A DNA stretch of 64,000 bases from Kiritimatiellia bacterium (GCA_017454745.1 JAFTCL010000083.1:1-64000), one strand, 5' to 3'; numbered from the stretch's first letter, positions 35,722-45,963 are shown. A program made the numbers and translations. The notes: a model not told the origin generated them from the letters alone.

Positions 35722-37657
35722 AAATCTTTTGAACAATGAGCAGTTTGACGCTGTAACCGCCGAAGACGGACCGCTGCTGGTGTTGGCTGCCGCCGGCACC
35801 GGAAAAACGCGCACTTTGACCTATCGCGTGGCTTATCTGGTGGAACACGGCGTTCCGGCGGAGAATCTGTTGTTGCTGACCTTTACCAACCGGGCGGCAA
35901 AAGAGATGCTGGAACGCGCCAACGCATTGACCGGCAACGCGATATCCTCGCTGTGGGGCGGCACGTTTCATCATGTGTGCAACCGGATGTTGCGCAGGGC
36001 GGCAGACCGTATCGGCTTCCAGCGTGACTTTGTGATTCTGGACCGGGACGACTCTTGCAAACTTATCGAACAATGCATTAACAACATTACGCGCAACAAA
36101 AAAGACTTCCCTAAGAAAAACGTGATTGCCTCGATGATCGGCATGGCGGCAAACCGCGGTTGCGGTATCGAATCGGTGGTGGAAGGGCAGCTCGATTCAT
36201 TAAAGGTCGATCCGGCGGAGATTGTGGCGGTTGCCCGGATGTATGCCGAACGGAAAAATGAGTTGGGGATGATGGATTTTGACGACCTGCTGATCAACGG
36301 TCTGAAGTTGTTGAAAGAACATCAGTTCGTTCGCGAGTTCTATCAGGAAAAGTTCCGCCACGTGCTGGTTGACGAATACCAGGACACCAACCGTATGCAG
36401 GCCGAGATGGTGGATATCCTGGCGGCGCGGAATCGAAGCGTGATGGCGGTAGGTGACGATTTCCAGTGCATCTACTCCTGGCGCGGGGCGAACTTCGCCA
36501 ACATTATGGATTTCCCGACCCGCTGGCCTGACTGCCGAATCATTAAGCTGGAGCGCAATTACCGTAGTGCGCCGGAGATACTTGACGTGGCTAACGCCTC
36601 CATCCGCGGCAACGCGGAGCAGTTCCGGCGTTATCCCAAGGAATTGCGGGCTGTCCGTAATTCCCGCCGTAAACCCAGTTTTTATCTGTTGTATGATGGT
36701 GACGAGCAAGGGATTGCGGTGTCCGGTCTGATTAGGCGGTATCTTGAAGACGGTTACCAGCCTAAAGATATCGCGGTGCTGTACCGTGCTCATTTTCATG
36801 TGGTGGGGTTGGAGTTTCATCTGCGTAACATCGGGGTACCGTATGTGGTGACTTCCGGTGTCGGGGTGTTCGAGCTCGCCCATGTGAAAGACGTGATCAG
36901 TTTTCTTCGGATGTGTGAATTCCAAACCGACTACCTCTCCTTCAACCGGTTGCTGGGCCTGCTCAGCGGGGTAGGGGAAAAGACCATCGAGAAACTTTGG
37001 GCAAAACTCGGTGGCAAGTTCGATGTGACCAGTGGGCAGGATCGCGAAACACTGCTGGGGTTGTTGCGTCCGGCGGCTCGCGAACAGTGGCAGCATATTG
37101 ACCGGCTGATGGGCACTTACCACCTGCCGAGCGGCGATACGATTTCCGGTCCGGATGTGCTGGACCGTTTTCTGGAGGTTTTTTACCGGGGCTATATGGC
37201 AAGGTCGTTTGACAATCCAGAAGACCGGGAAGACGATTTGCGCGAACTAGCGAACCAGTTGCGCAAATCGGCGTCGGTGCGCGAGTTTTTACAGGAGGTG
37301 TCGTTGCTCACCAACGTCGATCAAGAGGCTATGGGCATCGACGGTGATAAAAACAACGCGGTTCGTTTGAGTACCGTCCATCAGGCGAAGGGACTTGAAT
37401 GGCCGGTGGTGATTATCATTTGGGCGGTGGAAGGGATGTTCCCATCGAGCCGGTCGATGGCCGAAAACGACGATGACACCGAAGAGCGTCGGCTGTTTTA
37501 CGTGGCGGTGACCCGCGCCAGAGATGATTTGGTGTTGTGCGCCCCTTCGATGCGTTACACTCGCGACGGCGGAGCTTTCCAGTGTAAGCCCTCGCGGTTT
37601 ATCAAAGAGTTGCCCAAGGGGTTGTTGTCGGAACGGTACGGTTTCCGCAGATACTGA
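35708..37657 (+). CDS. UvrD/PcrA-type superfamily 1 DNA helicase
   Basis: An ATP-dependent 3'-5' DNA helicase of 649 residues. Motifs: Walker A AAAGTGKT, DEYQDTNRMQ (motif II), GDDFQCIYSWRGA (III), LERNYRS (IV), STVHQAKGLEW (V) and VAVTRARDDL (VI). It is slightly shorter than UvrD or PcrA and lacks their C-terminal Tudor-like tail. ATG 35708 lies inside the end of the preceding gene; a further in-frame start at 35672 is rejected because it would overlap more and add no conserved residues. It probably acts in repair or replication restart; UvrD, Rep and PcrA cannot be told apart from sequence alone. Confidence 0.9.
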   Translation: MLDYENLLNNEQFDAVTAEDGPLLVLAAAGTGKTRTLTYRVAYLVEHGVPAENLLLLTFTNRAAKEMLERANALTGNAISSLWGGTFHHVCNRMLRRAADRIGFQRDFVILDRDDSCKLIEQCINNITRNKKDFPKKNVIASMIGMAANRGCGIESVVEGQLDSLKVDPAEIVAVARMYAERKNELGMMDFDDLLINGLKLLKEHQFVREFYQEKFRHVLVDEYQDTNRMQAEMVDILAARNRSVMAVGDDFQCIYSWRGANFANIMDFPTRWPDCRIIKLERNYRSAPEILDVANASIRGNAEQFRRYPKELRAVRNSRRKPSFYLLYDGDEQGIAVSGLIRRYLEDGYQPKDIAVLYRAHFHVVGLEFHLRNIGVPYVVTSGVGVFELAHVKDVISFLRMCEFQTDYLSFNRLLGLLSGVGEKTIEKLWAKLGGKFDVTSGQDRETLLGLLRPAAREQWQHIDRLMGTYHLPSGDTISGPDVLDRFLEVFYRGYMARSFDNPEDREDDLRELANQLRKSASVREFLQEVSLLTNVDQEAMGIDGDKNNAVRLSTVHQAKGLEWPVVIIIWAVEGMFPSSRSMAENDDDTEERRLFYVAVTRARDDLVLCAPSMRYTRDGGAFQCKPSRFIKELPKGLLSERYGFRRY

Positions 37658-37671
37658 TTGGAAGGGTGTTT

Positions 37672-38415
37672 ATGGGAGCGATAAGCGTTACATGGCGCCG
37701 AGAGGTGCGTGCCTTTGGCGGGGCTTATTCCTGCGCGATTCCGGTGGCGGCGTTTTTGGCGGTCTGTGGCTGGAGTTTTGTGGCGGCGTTGCGTCAGGCA
37801 GAGGGCAGCGTGTTGCAACTGCCAACTGTTTGGGGGTTGTCGGTATCGCTTTGGCTGCCGGTGTTGTGCGCGGTGCTTACTATGCGGCTCTTTGCCGAGG
37901 AGCGTTCTTCGGGTATGATCGAGCTGCTGCTTTCGTCGCCGATTATGGAACGGGATCTGGTGATGGGAAAATTCCTTTCGGCAATGACCGTGGTGGCGGT
38001 GTCCATCGGGCTGTCGCTTTTGGCTCCGCTGGCGGTGTTGCCGGCGGTTTCGCCGCCGTTGGCCGCCAGTTGCCGATTGCTCCCGTTCGCGCCGGCATTT
38101 TTGATTCTGCTGTTGCAGGCCGCTCTGTGGTGTTCGGCCGGACTGATGGTCTCCGTCTATTCGCGTACCCAGGCTTCGGCGGCGGTGAGTTCGCTGGTGT
38201 TGTGTTGCGGCTTGCCGGTGGCCTTGTACGTCGCGGTTTTATTCTGGGTGCCGTCGATCCGTTCCGAAACCTCGTCGATGCCCCAGCTGGTGCACGTGTA
38301 CGATTTCTCAACCGGGTTGTATTCCGCAGCAACGGTAGCGGCGTACCTGTTCCCCAGCCTGTTTTTTCTCTTTGCCAGTTCTAAGCGGCTGGCGTGGATT
38401 CGTTTGAAAGGATGA
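37672..38415 (+). CDS. ABC-2 type transporter permease (GldF-like)
   Basis: A 247-residue integral membrane protein with about six spans. The cytoplasmic loop FAEERSSGMIELLLSSPI is typical of ABC-2/GldF-type permeases. Next come a GldG-like gene and a DUF4340 gene, the usual companions of this permease type in many bacteria. The ATPase gene normally found upstream is missing; the upstream gene is a helicase. SD ggaaggg lies before ATG 37672. Role in export or envelope assembly; substrate unknown. Gliding is not implied. Confidence 0.85.
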   Translation: MGAISVTWRREVRAFGGAYSCAIPVAAFLAVCGWSFVAALRQAEGSVLQLPTVWGLSVSLWLPVLCAVLTMRLFAEERSSGMIELLLSSPIMERDLVMGKFLSAMTVVAVSIGLSLLAPLAVLPAVSPPLAASCRLLPFAPAFLILLLQAALWCSAGLMVSVYSRTQASAAVSSLVLCCGLPVALYVAVLFWVPSIRSETSSMPQLVHVYDFSTGLYSAATVAAYLFPSLFFLFASSKRLAWIRLKG

Positions 38416-38419
38416 CGCG

Positions 38420-39955
38420 ATGAAATCAGGAAAAACCGCCGCGCCGGGCGGTCAGAACTATGGAATGCTTCGCGCCTCCTCCGTTTTGGCGGTTATACTT
38501 GGTGCGGCGCTTACGGTGCTTTTGGTTACTGTGGCGTACCGGTTAAACTTCACTTGGGAGAACCCGGTCGATCATTTGCTCAGCGTGTCTGCCCGCACCA
38601 GCAGGATGCTTGCCGAAAGCCAAGGCAGTATCCGGGTGGTTTGTTTTATGGATCGCCGCCATCCGATGTTCCGCCCGGTCTCCAGATTGCTCCGCGGTTT
38701 GAGCGCGGCATCGCGCCGCGTCGCCGGTGCGGAGATTCGGGTGGAATACGTGGATCCGCATTGGGATCTCGCGCGGGCCAGCCAGCTGACTTCGCAGAAT
38801 ATCCCGGAAAATGCCCTGGTTTTCGAGCGCCAGCGCCGTCGGGTGGTGGTTACGCTGGATGATATGCTTACCGAAAAGTCGGCGTTGATGGGGCCGGGTA
38901 ATTCTGACAATCCAGATAACCGAGATAACCGGATGCCGTGGGAAACCAAGCGCGCCGGACGCGATTTGGGAATTTTTCGCGGTGAAAGCGTTTGCGCTTC
39001 GGCGATTGCCCGTCTGGCGTTACCCAACGAGCGAACTGTAGTGTATTGGCTGACCGGCCACGGCGAAGCGCGGATGGACGACTACGACTCCATTTACGGT
39101 TTCTCAACGGTAGCCCGCGAGGTTTCCCGTGACGGCTTCGAGTTGCGGGAACTTGCGTTGCCGGGGCACGATGCAGTGCCTGCCGATTGCAGCGTACTGG
39201 TGGCGGCCGGTCCGCGTAAAGCATTCACGGCCAGAGAGTTGGACATTTTGTCGACTTATCTCCAGCGCGGCGGAAGGCTGTTGCTGTTGTTAAACCCCTC
39301 GGCGGAAAACAATTTCAAGCCGTTGCTGTCGCAATGGGGAGTGGAGCTTACCGATAAAATCGCGGTAAGCGGCAAGACGCTTACCGGTGACGAAGTGTAT
39401 TGCACTCGTTTCGGCGATCACTATGTAACCCGCGATTTGTCGGGCGTTTCGGTGGTTTTCGGTCATCCGCTTTGCGTTGCGGTGCGTCAGGAGGTTACCA
39501 TCGGTCTGGATCGCCCCAAGGTTACGCTGTTGACTTTGAGCGATGATGACGGCTGGGGGGAATCAGAACCCGAAGCCCGGCCGCGGGTGTTTGACCCGGC
39601 GCGCGATCTTCCCGGTCCGGTCGCGATGGCGGCTGCCGTGGAGTGGGGCGGCAACGTCGCCAGCGATGTGGCGTTCCGTCCAACCCGCATTTGCGTTTTT
39701 GGCGAACACGATTTTGTTATGAACGGGATGTTGGCATCACGTGCCAACGCCAACCGTGATCTGTTTGTAAACGCTGTCGCGTGGTTGGCGGGGGTGGAGA
39801 CCGGAACCGCGCCGTCTCTGGGCGGTGACGCTACCTTGTTCACCGGGATGTCTCGCCGGGAGTGGATGTCGTTAACGCTGGCGGCTTCGCTGTTTTTGCC
39901 CTTGGGGTTGCTCGGGGTTTTCTGGTTTTATTCATTAATTAGCAGGAGACGGTAA
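38420..39955 (+). CDS. GldG-like ABC-associated membrane protein
   Basis: 511 residues with an N-terminal span (about 19-41, VLAVILGAALTVLLVTVAY) and a C-terminal span (about 487-507). Between them is an extracytoplasmic region typical of GldG/IftK-like proteins: MLAESQGSIRVVCFM, then VYWLTGHGEARMDDYD, and later DILSTYLQRGGRLLLLLNP. A small Asn/Asp repeat (NSDNPDNRDNR, nucleotides about 38900-38932) sits in a loop. The gene starts four bases after the permease stop. It presumably forms one membrane complex with the permease and the DUF4340 protein. Confidence 0.82.
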   Translation: MKSGKTAAPGGQNYGMLRASSVLAVILGAALTVLLVTVAYRLNFTWENPVDHLLSVSARTSRMLAESQGSIRVVCFMDRRHPMFRPVSRLLRGLSAASRRVAGAEIRVEYVDPHWDLARASQLTSQNIPENALVFERQRRRVVVTLDDMLTEKSALMGPGNSDNPDNRDNRMPWETKRAGRDLGIFRGESVCASAIARLALPNERTVVYWLTGHGEARMDDYDSIYGFSTVAREVSRDGFELRELALPGHDAVPADCSVLVAAGPRKAFTARELDILSTYLQRGGRLLLLLNPSAENNFKPLLSQWGVELTDKIAVSGKTLTGDEVYCTRFGDHYVTRDLSGVSVVFGHPLCVAVRQEVTIGLDRPKVTLLTLSDDDGWGESEPEARPRVFDPARDLPGPVAMAAAVEWGGNVASDVAFRPTRICVFGEHDFVMNGMLASRANANRDLFVNAVAWLAGVETGTAPSLGGDATLFTGMSRREWMSLTLAASLFLPLGLLGVFWFYSLISRRR

Positions 39956-39958
39956 ACG

Positions 39959-41791
39959 ATGGGCAACCGGAGAATAATCATCCTGTTTTTAATCGGTATC
40001 GCGTTCTGTTTGGCCGTGTTGTGGTACACCCGCAAGGGGTTCCGGTGGCTGCCGGCCGAGAATGAAACCCGCGTGATGTTGGTGGATTCGCCTTTGGACA
40101 ACGCGGACGGGTTGTCTGTCAGTCGCGGCACGGAAAGGTTCTCGCTGTTGCGGAGTGACGACGGCTGGGAGTTGCTTGAACCGTTCGTGGCGGCCGCCGA
40201 CGGTTCGGTTGTCCGGCGGTTGTTGGATAGTTTTGAAGACGCAAAAGTGGAGGACGCACTGTTTTTTGACGAGTTACGCCGCCGCGGGCTTTCGCTGTTG
40301 GAGTTTGGTCTGGCACCGCCGAAAGCGAAGGTGACGATTAACGCCGACAAGACTTTGATGACGGTGGCTTTCGGAACTTTCACCCCTTCTAAATCCGGAG
40401 TGTACGCGCGACTTGGGGAACATAACCAAGTGTTAATTCTTCCCGCCTCGCTTTTTAACGTGTTGCCGGTAACGGCGGATGATTTGCGTGTCCGCCGTTT
40501 GCTTAACCCGTTGGCGGGACGGATTAAGTCGATTGAGATTCGTTCGCCAGGCCGCCCGTTCGTCAGTCTGCAGTGGGAAGGCAACCGTTGGATGTTGCGC
40601 CAACCGTCATCGGCGGTGGCAATGGAAACGCGGGTGGCAATGATGCTGGAAGCTGTAGAAACCGCCCGCTCGGAAAGTTTTGTTTGGCCCGTTGCGACGG
40701 CCGAAACGGACGGAAAACAGCAGAATGCGACGTTGGAGACCCGGCGGGGACTGTACGGTTTGGACGAGGAGCGCGGAGTTTTTGTCCAAGTCCAGCAGGA
40801 ACAGTCCGATAACCCGGTGCGTTGGGTGTTTGGCTCCGCTGCGGCGGACCGTCCGAATTGCACATACGTGTTGATGGACGGCGGGCGTTCAATCGGTGTG
40901 GTTTCCAACCGGGTCGCGGAGGTCTTTCAGGTTTCCCCGGACGAATTGCGGGATTGGTCGCTCTTTCCCGAACTCAAAAGCGGGTTGACCAAACTTCGCG
41001 TGACCATGGATGATACGGATTTCGCGCTGACCCAGACCGGCGGGGTTTGGCAGTTGGAATCGCCGTTGCCGGGCCGCGCCGATCAGTCCGCCGTACGTGA
41101 GGCGGTTTCCGGTCTGTTGAGCCTCAAGGCGTCCGGAACCTCTCCGCGCAATGAGGCGTCTCCCGACATCCCCGAAGAATTCGCCGCCAAACAGAAGGTG
41201 ACTTTCAAGGTTGCCGATAACCAGCGCGAGTGGGATTTTACGGTGTCCAATGATACGGCCGAGCCGGACACGCTGTTGTTGGCTTTCGCCGGAAATCCGG
41301 TTTACTACCGTATCGCGCAAACCAATTTCCCGGCAGCGTTGCTGACTGTCGACGGACTTAATTCGCTTCACGACAAGCAGGTGCTGGCGTTGGATCCGGC
41401 CAGTTTGCGACGGATAATCCGCAGTTACGGCGATAGCGTTTCGGAGCAGGCGGAAAGAACGGATGCCAATTCACCGTGGAAACCGGCGACGGTCGAGAAG
41501 ACGTTGGACCGTAAGAGTTTTGACCGGTTCGCCGGTTTGTTGGCCAATCTCCGCGCCGTTCGGGTGGAAAAGCTGGGTGTCGCCGCCGATGATCTTGACC
41601 GGTACGGTTTGCGTCAGCCTTGGATGACCGTCAGTGTGGATGTGGATGCCGAAGACGCGGTACGCAAGATATTGGCGTTGGGCGGCGAGACCTCGGACGG
41701 CGGACGTTTCGCGCTGCTGAGGGGACAGAATCTGGTTTTCGTTTTGGACACCGAAGCGGTTGGGGTGTTGTCCGCCGCCTTGTTTGAATAG
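39959..41791 (+). CDS. DUF4340 domain protein, membrane anchored
   Basis: 610 residues with an N-terminal span (about 5-22, [18 protein letters not shown]). The extracytoplasmic part has two or three DUF4340-type repeats: [17 protein letters not shown] with [15 protein letters not shown], then [17 protein letters not shown], and a last one with [18 protein letters not shown]4340 genes habitually follow GldG-like genes, which is the case here (3-base gap). Function unknown; by context it is a periplasmic component of the transporter. Confidence 0.82.
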   Translation: MGNRRIIILFLIGIAFCLAVLWYTRKGFRWLPAENETRVMLVDSPLDNADGLSVSRGTERFSLLRSDDGWELLEPFVAAADGSVVRRLLDSFEDAKVEDALFFDELRRRGLSLLEFGLAPPKAKVTINADKTLMTVAFGTFTPSKSGVYARLGEHNQVLILPASLFNVLPVTADDLRVRRLLNPLAGRIKSIEIRSPGRPFVSLQWEGNRWMLRQPSSAVAMETRVAMMLEAVETARSESFVWPVATAETDGKQQNATLETRRGLYGLDEERGVFVQVQQEQSDNPVRWVFGSAAADRPNCTYVLMDGGRSIGVVSNRVAEVFQVSPDELRDWSLFPELKSGLTKLRVTMDDTDFALTQTGGVWQLESPLPGRADQSAVREAVSGLLSLKASGTSPRNEASPDIPEEFAAKQKVTFKVADNQREWDFTVSNDTAEPDTLLLAFAGNPVYYRIAQTNFPAALLTVDGLNSLHDKQVLALDPASLRRIIRSYGDSVSEQAERTDANSPWKPATVEKTLDRKSFDRFAGLLANLRAVRVEKLGVAADDLDRYGLRQPWMTVSVDVDAEDAVRKILALGGETSDGGRFALLRGQNLVFVLDTEAVGVLSAALFE

Positions 41792-41801
41792 GGGATGCGA
41801 A

Positions 41802-43004
41802 ATGAACAATGACGATAGTTTCGATTCGGTAGAAGATTGCCTGGAAGAACTTCGCAAAGGCCGGATAATTTTGGTCACGGATGACAAAGATCGCGAAAAC
41901 GAAGGCGACATGATTTGCGCCGCCGAATTCGCCACGCTGGAAAACATCAATTTCATGGCCACCCATGCCAAGGGGTTGATTTGTATGCCGATGACCGCGG
42001 AAATGACTCGACGGCTGGACTTGCGCCAAATGGTGGAGGAAAACACCGACAACCACAGCACCGCGTTCACGGTTTCAATCGACCACATTTCCACCCGCAC
42101 CGGGATTTCCGCCGAGGAGCGTTCCATAACCGCGTTGAATTGCGTACGCGACGATGTGTCGCCGGATGAGTTCCGCCGTCCCGGCCACATGTTTCCGCTG
42201 GAGGCGCGGCCGGGCGGGGTGTTACAGCGTGCCGGCCACACCGAAGCCACGGTTGATTTGATGCGTTTGGCGGGGCTAAAGCCTTGCGGATTGTGTTGCG
42301 AAATCATGAAGGACGATGGTCTGATGGCCCGGTTGCCGGATGTGCGCAAAGTGGCGGACCGGTTCGGACTGAAACTATGCAGCATTGCGGATTTAATAGC
42401 GTACCGCCGTCGTAACGAACGGTTGATTTCAATGGTCGAAGAGGTGGATATGCCCACCGTTTACGGTCATTTCCGGTTGCGTATGTACCAATCGCAACCT
42501 GACGGTTTGCAACATCTGGCCCTGATTATGGGGGATTTGCGCGGCAATCCGCCGCCATTAGTGCGGGTCCACAGCGAATGCTTCACCGGCGATGTGTTTG
42601 GATCATGCCGTTGCGATTGCGGGAACCAGCTGCACGGGGCGATGTCGATGATTGCCAAAGAAGGGCGCGGGGTGTTGCTTTACATGCGTCAGGAAGGGCG
42701 CGGTATCGGGTTGGCCAATAAACTGCATGCGTATAAACTGCAGGAACACGGCTTGGACACGGTAGAGGCCAACCTTAAGCTTGGGTTCGCCCCGGATTTG
42801 CGCGATTACGGCGTCGGGGCGCAGATACTGTCTGATTTGGGGTTGAGCGATATCCGGCTCATGACCAACAATCCGCGCAAGATTATCGGTTTGGTCGGTT
42901 ACGGCTTGAATATCGCCGAGCGGGTGCCGATTGTTATTAAACCGAACCAGTTTGACCGCCACTATCTTGAAACCAAACGGGACAAGATGGGGCATCTGAT
43001 TTAA
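41802..43004 (+). CDS. ribBA: Bifunctional riboflavin enzyme RibBA
   Basis: It provides both entry reactions of riboflavin synthesis: 3,4-dihydroxy-2-butanone-4-phosphate synthase from ribulose 5-phosphate, and GTP cyclohydrolase II. The N-terminal half (about 1-200) has [20 protein letters not shown] and [11 protein letters not shown]. The C-terminal half (about 205-400) has the zinc site [15 protein letters not shown] and [12 protein letters not shown]. Length is normal at 400 residues. ATG 41802 follows aggggatg. No other riboflavin gene and no FMN riboswitch is visible, so its expression follows the operon. Confidence 0.95.
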   Translation: MNNDDSFDSVEDCLEELRKGRIILVTDDKDRENEGDMICAAEFATLENINFMATHAKGLICMPMTAEMTRRLDLRQMVEENTDNHSTAFTVSIDHISTRTGISAEERSITALNCVRDDVSPDEFRRPGHMFPLEARPGGVLQRAGHTEATVDLMRLAGLKPCGLCCEIMKDDGLMARLPDVRKVADRFGLKLCSIADLIAYRRRNERLISMVEEVDMPTVYGHFRLRMYQSQPDGLQHLALIMGDLRGNPPPLVRVHSECFTGDVFGSCRCDCGNQLHGAMSMIAKEGRGVLLYMRQEGRGIGLANKLHAYKLQEHGLDTVEANLKLGFAPDLRDYGVGAQILSDLGLSDIRLMTNNPRKIIGLVGYGLNIAERVPIVIKPNQFDRHYLETKRDKMGHLI

Positions 43005-43016
43005 CGCAAGGAGAGC

Positions 43017-44246
43017 ATGTCGATGCGTCGCGTTGTGGTGACCGGTTACGGGTTGGTGAGTGCGTTGGGGTTGGATGTGGCTTCGGCTTTCAACCGTCTC
43101 AAAGTGCCTAAAAACATGGTGAGATGTTCTGACGAATTGGCGCGGATCAAAGGTTTGCAGACGCAACTTTGCGCCCCGATCGATAATTTCGTCTATCCGG
43201 AACGTTATACCCGCAAGGTTATCCGTTCCATGGGCCGTGTTTCCGTGATGGCCCTTAACGCCACCGAACAGGCGTTGGAACAGGCCGGGCTGGCGGAGAG
43301 TCCTGAACTGCGGGGCGGTCGGCTTGGCGTGGCTTATGGCTCATCGTCCGGTAGCGTGGATGCGATAGCCGATTTCTTTACCGTGGTTACCGATGGCGAG
43401 GTGAAAAACGTCACCAGCAACACCTACATCAAGATGATGCCGCAAACGGCGGCGGTGAACCTTTCCGTTCATTTTGGTACCACCGGGCGGTTGTTGCCCA
43501 CCGGTACCGCCTGTACCTCCGGTAGTCTGGCGGTCGGGTTGTCATACGAGGCGATTAAGTTTGGGCTTCAGGAGATTATGATCGCCGGCGGCGGCGAAGA
43601 GTTCAGCCCCACCCAAGTTGCGGTGTTCGACACGCTATTTGCCACCAGCCGCTGCAATGATTTCCCGGAACTGACCCCGCGGGCCTTTGACCGCAACCGC
43701 GATGGTCTGGTAATCGGCGAAGGTGCCGCAACCTTGGTGCTTGAGGAGCGTGACCACGCTTTGGCGCGCGGCGCGGAAATTTTGGCGGAAGTGGTCGGTT
43801 TCGGTACCAACACTGACGGGCGGCACATAACCCAACCGAATCGGGAAACCATGGCCGCCGCGTTGCGGATGGCGTTGGACGATGCCGGGCTGGATGCTTC
43901 GGCGGTGGGTTACGTCAACGCCCATGGTACCGCCACCGATCAGGGCGATATCGCAGAAGGCACCGCTACGGCGGCGGTGTACGGGGCGCATACCCCGGTC
44001 AGTACCATCAAGAATTATACCGGCCACACTTTGGGCGCTTGCGGTGCGCTGGAGGCGATTCTTTCGATCGAGATGATGCGTAACGACTGGTACGCGCCTA
44101 ACCTAAATCTGACCGAACCTGACGAGCGGTGCGGGGAGTTGGATTTCATTACCGGAGGCGGACGGAATTTCCAGTCCGGTTATGTGGCCACCAACAACTT
44201 CGCTTTTGGCGGAGTCAACACTTCATTGATTTTTAGGCGGGTTTAG
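43017..44246 (+). CDS. Beta-ketoacyl-ACP synthase (FabF/aryl-polyene type)
   Basis: It condenses an acyl-ACP with malonyl-ACP. The 409-residue thiolase-fold protein has the triad Cys166 (GTACTSGS), His303 (NAHGTAT) and His337 (NYTGHTLG), and the C-terminal NNFAFGGVNTS. It is followed after one base by a short ketoacyl-synthase-like gene. Such pairs occur in aryl-polyene and related pigment or specialised fatty-acid clusters, but no ACP, ketoreductase or dehydratase gene is adjacent. It could equally be the housekeeping FabF; the context favours a specialised role. SD aaggaga. Confidence 0.85.
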   Translation: MSMRRVVVTGYGLVSALGLDVASAFNRLKVPKNMVRCSDELARIKGLQTQLCAPIDNFVYPERYTRKVIRSMGRVSVMALNATEQALEQAGLAESPELRGGRLGVAYGSSSGSVDAIADFFTVVTDGEVKNVTSNTYIKMMPQTAAVNLSVHFGTTGRLLPTGTACTSGSLAVGLSYEAIKFGLQEIMIAGGGEEFSPTQVAVFDTLFATSRCNDFPELTPRAFDRNRDGLVIGEGAATLVLEERDHALARGAEILAEVVGFGTNTDGRHITQPNRETMAAALRMALDDAGLDASAVGYVNAHGTATDQGDIAEGTATAAVYGAHTPVSTIKNYTGHTLGACGALEAILSIEMMRNDWYAPNLNLTEPDERCGELDFITGGGRNFQSGYVATNNFAFGGVNTSLIFRRV

Positions 44247-44247
44247 T

Positions 44248-44850
44248 ATGTCGGATCGTTTTTCGGTGGTTAGTTTTGCGCAATGGAAGCCCGGTGAAAC
44301 GCCGGATGTTTCCTTTGTCCCGCCGTTAAACCGCCGTCGTCTTTCGCTGTTGCAGCGCGGGACTTTTGCCTTGGGCCATGCGTTGGGAGAGCCCGCCGCC
44401 AAGTTGCCGGTGTTCTTTTCCTCGCGGGATGGCGAGGATACCTTGACCCGCAAGCAGGTGGAGCTTTTTAACGCGACCGGCGAGGTGTCTCCCGGCAAAT
44501 TCAGTTCGTCGGTTTACAACGCCGCGCCGGGATTGTTGTCGATTTCTACCGGGAATGTTGAGCCGTACACTGCGCTGGCGGCAGGCGAGGAAACCGTTGA
44601 GGCGGGGCTGTTGGACGCGTTGATGTTCGGTGGTGAGTGCGTTTGGATTTACGCCGAGGAAACCGGCGGCGGTTACGGTTGCGCCGCGCATTTTGCTCCG
44701 GTTGGCCGGGGTGGCGCGGAGATACGCACCGATTTTTCTGGGCTTGGCGCGACCGGAGCGCCGTTGTATTATTCTGACGCGGTTGGCTTTTTCGCTGGTG
44801 AAAAACAAATTTTAAAAGGGCGGTATCTGACACTTAATCGTTGCGGCTGA
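44248..44850 (+). CDS. Short ketoacyl-synthase-like protein (ketoacyl-synt_2 type)
   Basis: 200 residues resembling the N-terminal half of a ketoacyl synthase: NRRRLSLLQRGTFALGHAL, PVFFSSRDGEDTLTRKQVEL, FSSSVYNAAPGLLSISTGN and TALAAGEETVEAGLLDA. The active-site cysteine position of true synthases is not present (YNAAPG occupies the comparable stretch in this family), so it may be a non-catalytic partner or chain-length factor. Such proteins sit in aryl-polyene clusters. It starts one base after the full synthase and is presumably its complex partner. Confidence 0.78.
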   Translation: MSDRFSVVSFAQWKPGETPDVSFVPPLNRRRLSLLQRGTFALGHALGEPAAKLPVFFSSRDGEDTLTRKQVELFNATGEVSPGKFSSSVYNAAPGLLSISTGNVEPYTALAAGEETVEAGLLDALMFGGECVWIYAEETGGGYGCAAHFAPVGRGGAEIRTDFSGLGATGAPLYYSDAVGFFAGEKQILKGRYLTLNRCG

Positions 44851-44877
44851 AGCCGTGTGGGGTAATGGAGGACGGTT

Positions 44878-45963
44878 ATGGATAAAAATGCTTATGTGGT
44901 GATTTTGGCGGGCGGCAGTGGCGAGCGTTTCTGGCCGTTAAGCACTAAAGCGCGTCCCAAACAGTTTGTCACGCTTTTTGGCGGTAAGACGTTGCTTGCC
45001 CAGGCGGTGGAACGTGTGTCGCCGTTGATACCGCCCGAACGCATTTTCATTATCACCGCCGAACGTTTGGTGCCAGACACCATTGCGGCCGCGACGGGAG
45101 TTCCGCGTCACAACATTGTCGGGGAACCCTGCAAGCGCGACACCGCAGCGGCGATTGCCGTGGCTTGCGGTATGGTGCGTCAACAAAATCCTGACGGGAT
45201 TGTTTGCATCCTGACCGCCGACCAGCTGATGGGTGAAGTGGAGATTTTCCGCCGGACGCTTGCCGACGCGGTGGCGGTAGCCGCCAGCCATGACACGATT
45301 GTCACAATTGGCATCAAACCGACTTATCCTGCCACCACATTCGGATACATTGAGGCGGGCGACGCTGTTCCTGCCGATTTGCCCACCTGTTTCAACCGCG
45401 CTTTGCGTTTTGTGGAAAAGCCGGATGTCCGGGCCGCCGCCGGTTATGTGGCTTCGGGGAAATATTTCTGGAATGCGGGGATGTTCATTTGGAAAGCTTC
45501 GGTAATGCGGGCGGCATTGGCCGAGCATGCTCCGGATCTGGCCGCGCTTTCCGATCGGGTGGCGGAATTGGACGGGTTGGACCCAATTCCGGGTTTGCTT
45601 CGCGAGGCGTATCCGCCGTTGCGGGCCATCTCCATCGATTATGCGGTGATGGAACACGTGAAGAACATCATTATGGCCCGAGGGGAGTTCGGCTGGGACG
45701 ATGTGGGGTCCTGGACGGCGGTTGCGGAACATTTCCCGGCCGACGGTAACGGCAACGTGGCGGTTGGCGAGTGCGTGCCGCTGGATTCCCGGAATAATAT
45801 CGTGGTGTCGGAAGGCCGCCTGACCGCATTGATTGGCGTTTCCGATCTGGTGGTGGTGAACACCGCGAATGCTACGCTGGTCTGCCCCCGTAACCAGCTG
45901 GGCCAGTTAAAGCAGCTAGTCCGGGAAATCTCTTCTCGCCCCGATGGCGAAAAGTTCGTTTAG
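44878..45963 (+). CDS. manC: Mannose-1-phosphate guanylyltransferase
   Basis: It makes GDP-mannose from mannose 1-phosphate and GTP for surface polysaccharide or fucose synthesis. The nucleotide-binding motif LAGGSGERFWPLS is at the N-terminus. RFVEKPD, YFWNAGMFIWKA and FGWDDVGSW are diagnostic. Length (361 residues) matches the monofunctional enzyme, with no fused isomerase domain. SD ggagg lies before ATG. It is the last gene of the long run; I see no terminator in the following 140 bases. Confidence 0.92.
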   Translation: MDKNAYVVILAGGSGERFWPLSTKARPKQFVTLFGGKTLLAQAVERVSPLIPPERIFIITAERLVPDTIAAATGVPRHNIVGEPCKRDTAAAIAVACGMVRQQNPDGIVCILTADQLMGEVEIFRRTLADAVAVAASHDTIVTIGIKPTYPATTFGYIEAGDAVPADLPTCFNRALRFVEKPDVRAAAGYVASGKYFWNAGMFIWKASVMRAALAEHAPDLAALSDRVAELDGLDPIPGLLREAYPPLRAISIDYAVMEHVKNIIMARGEFGWDDVGSWTAVAEHFPADGNGNVAVGECVPLDSRNNIVVSEGRLTALIGVSDLVVVNTANATLVCPRNQLGQLKQLVREISSRPDGEKFV

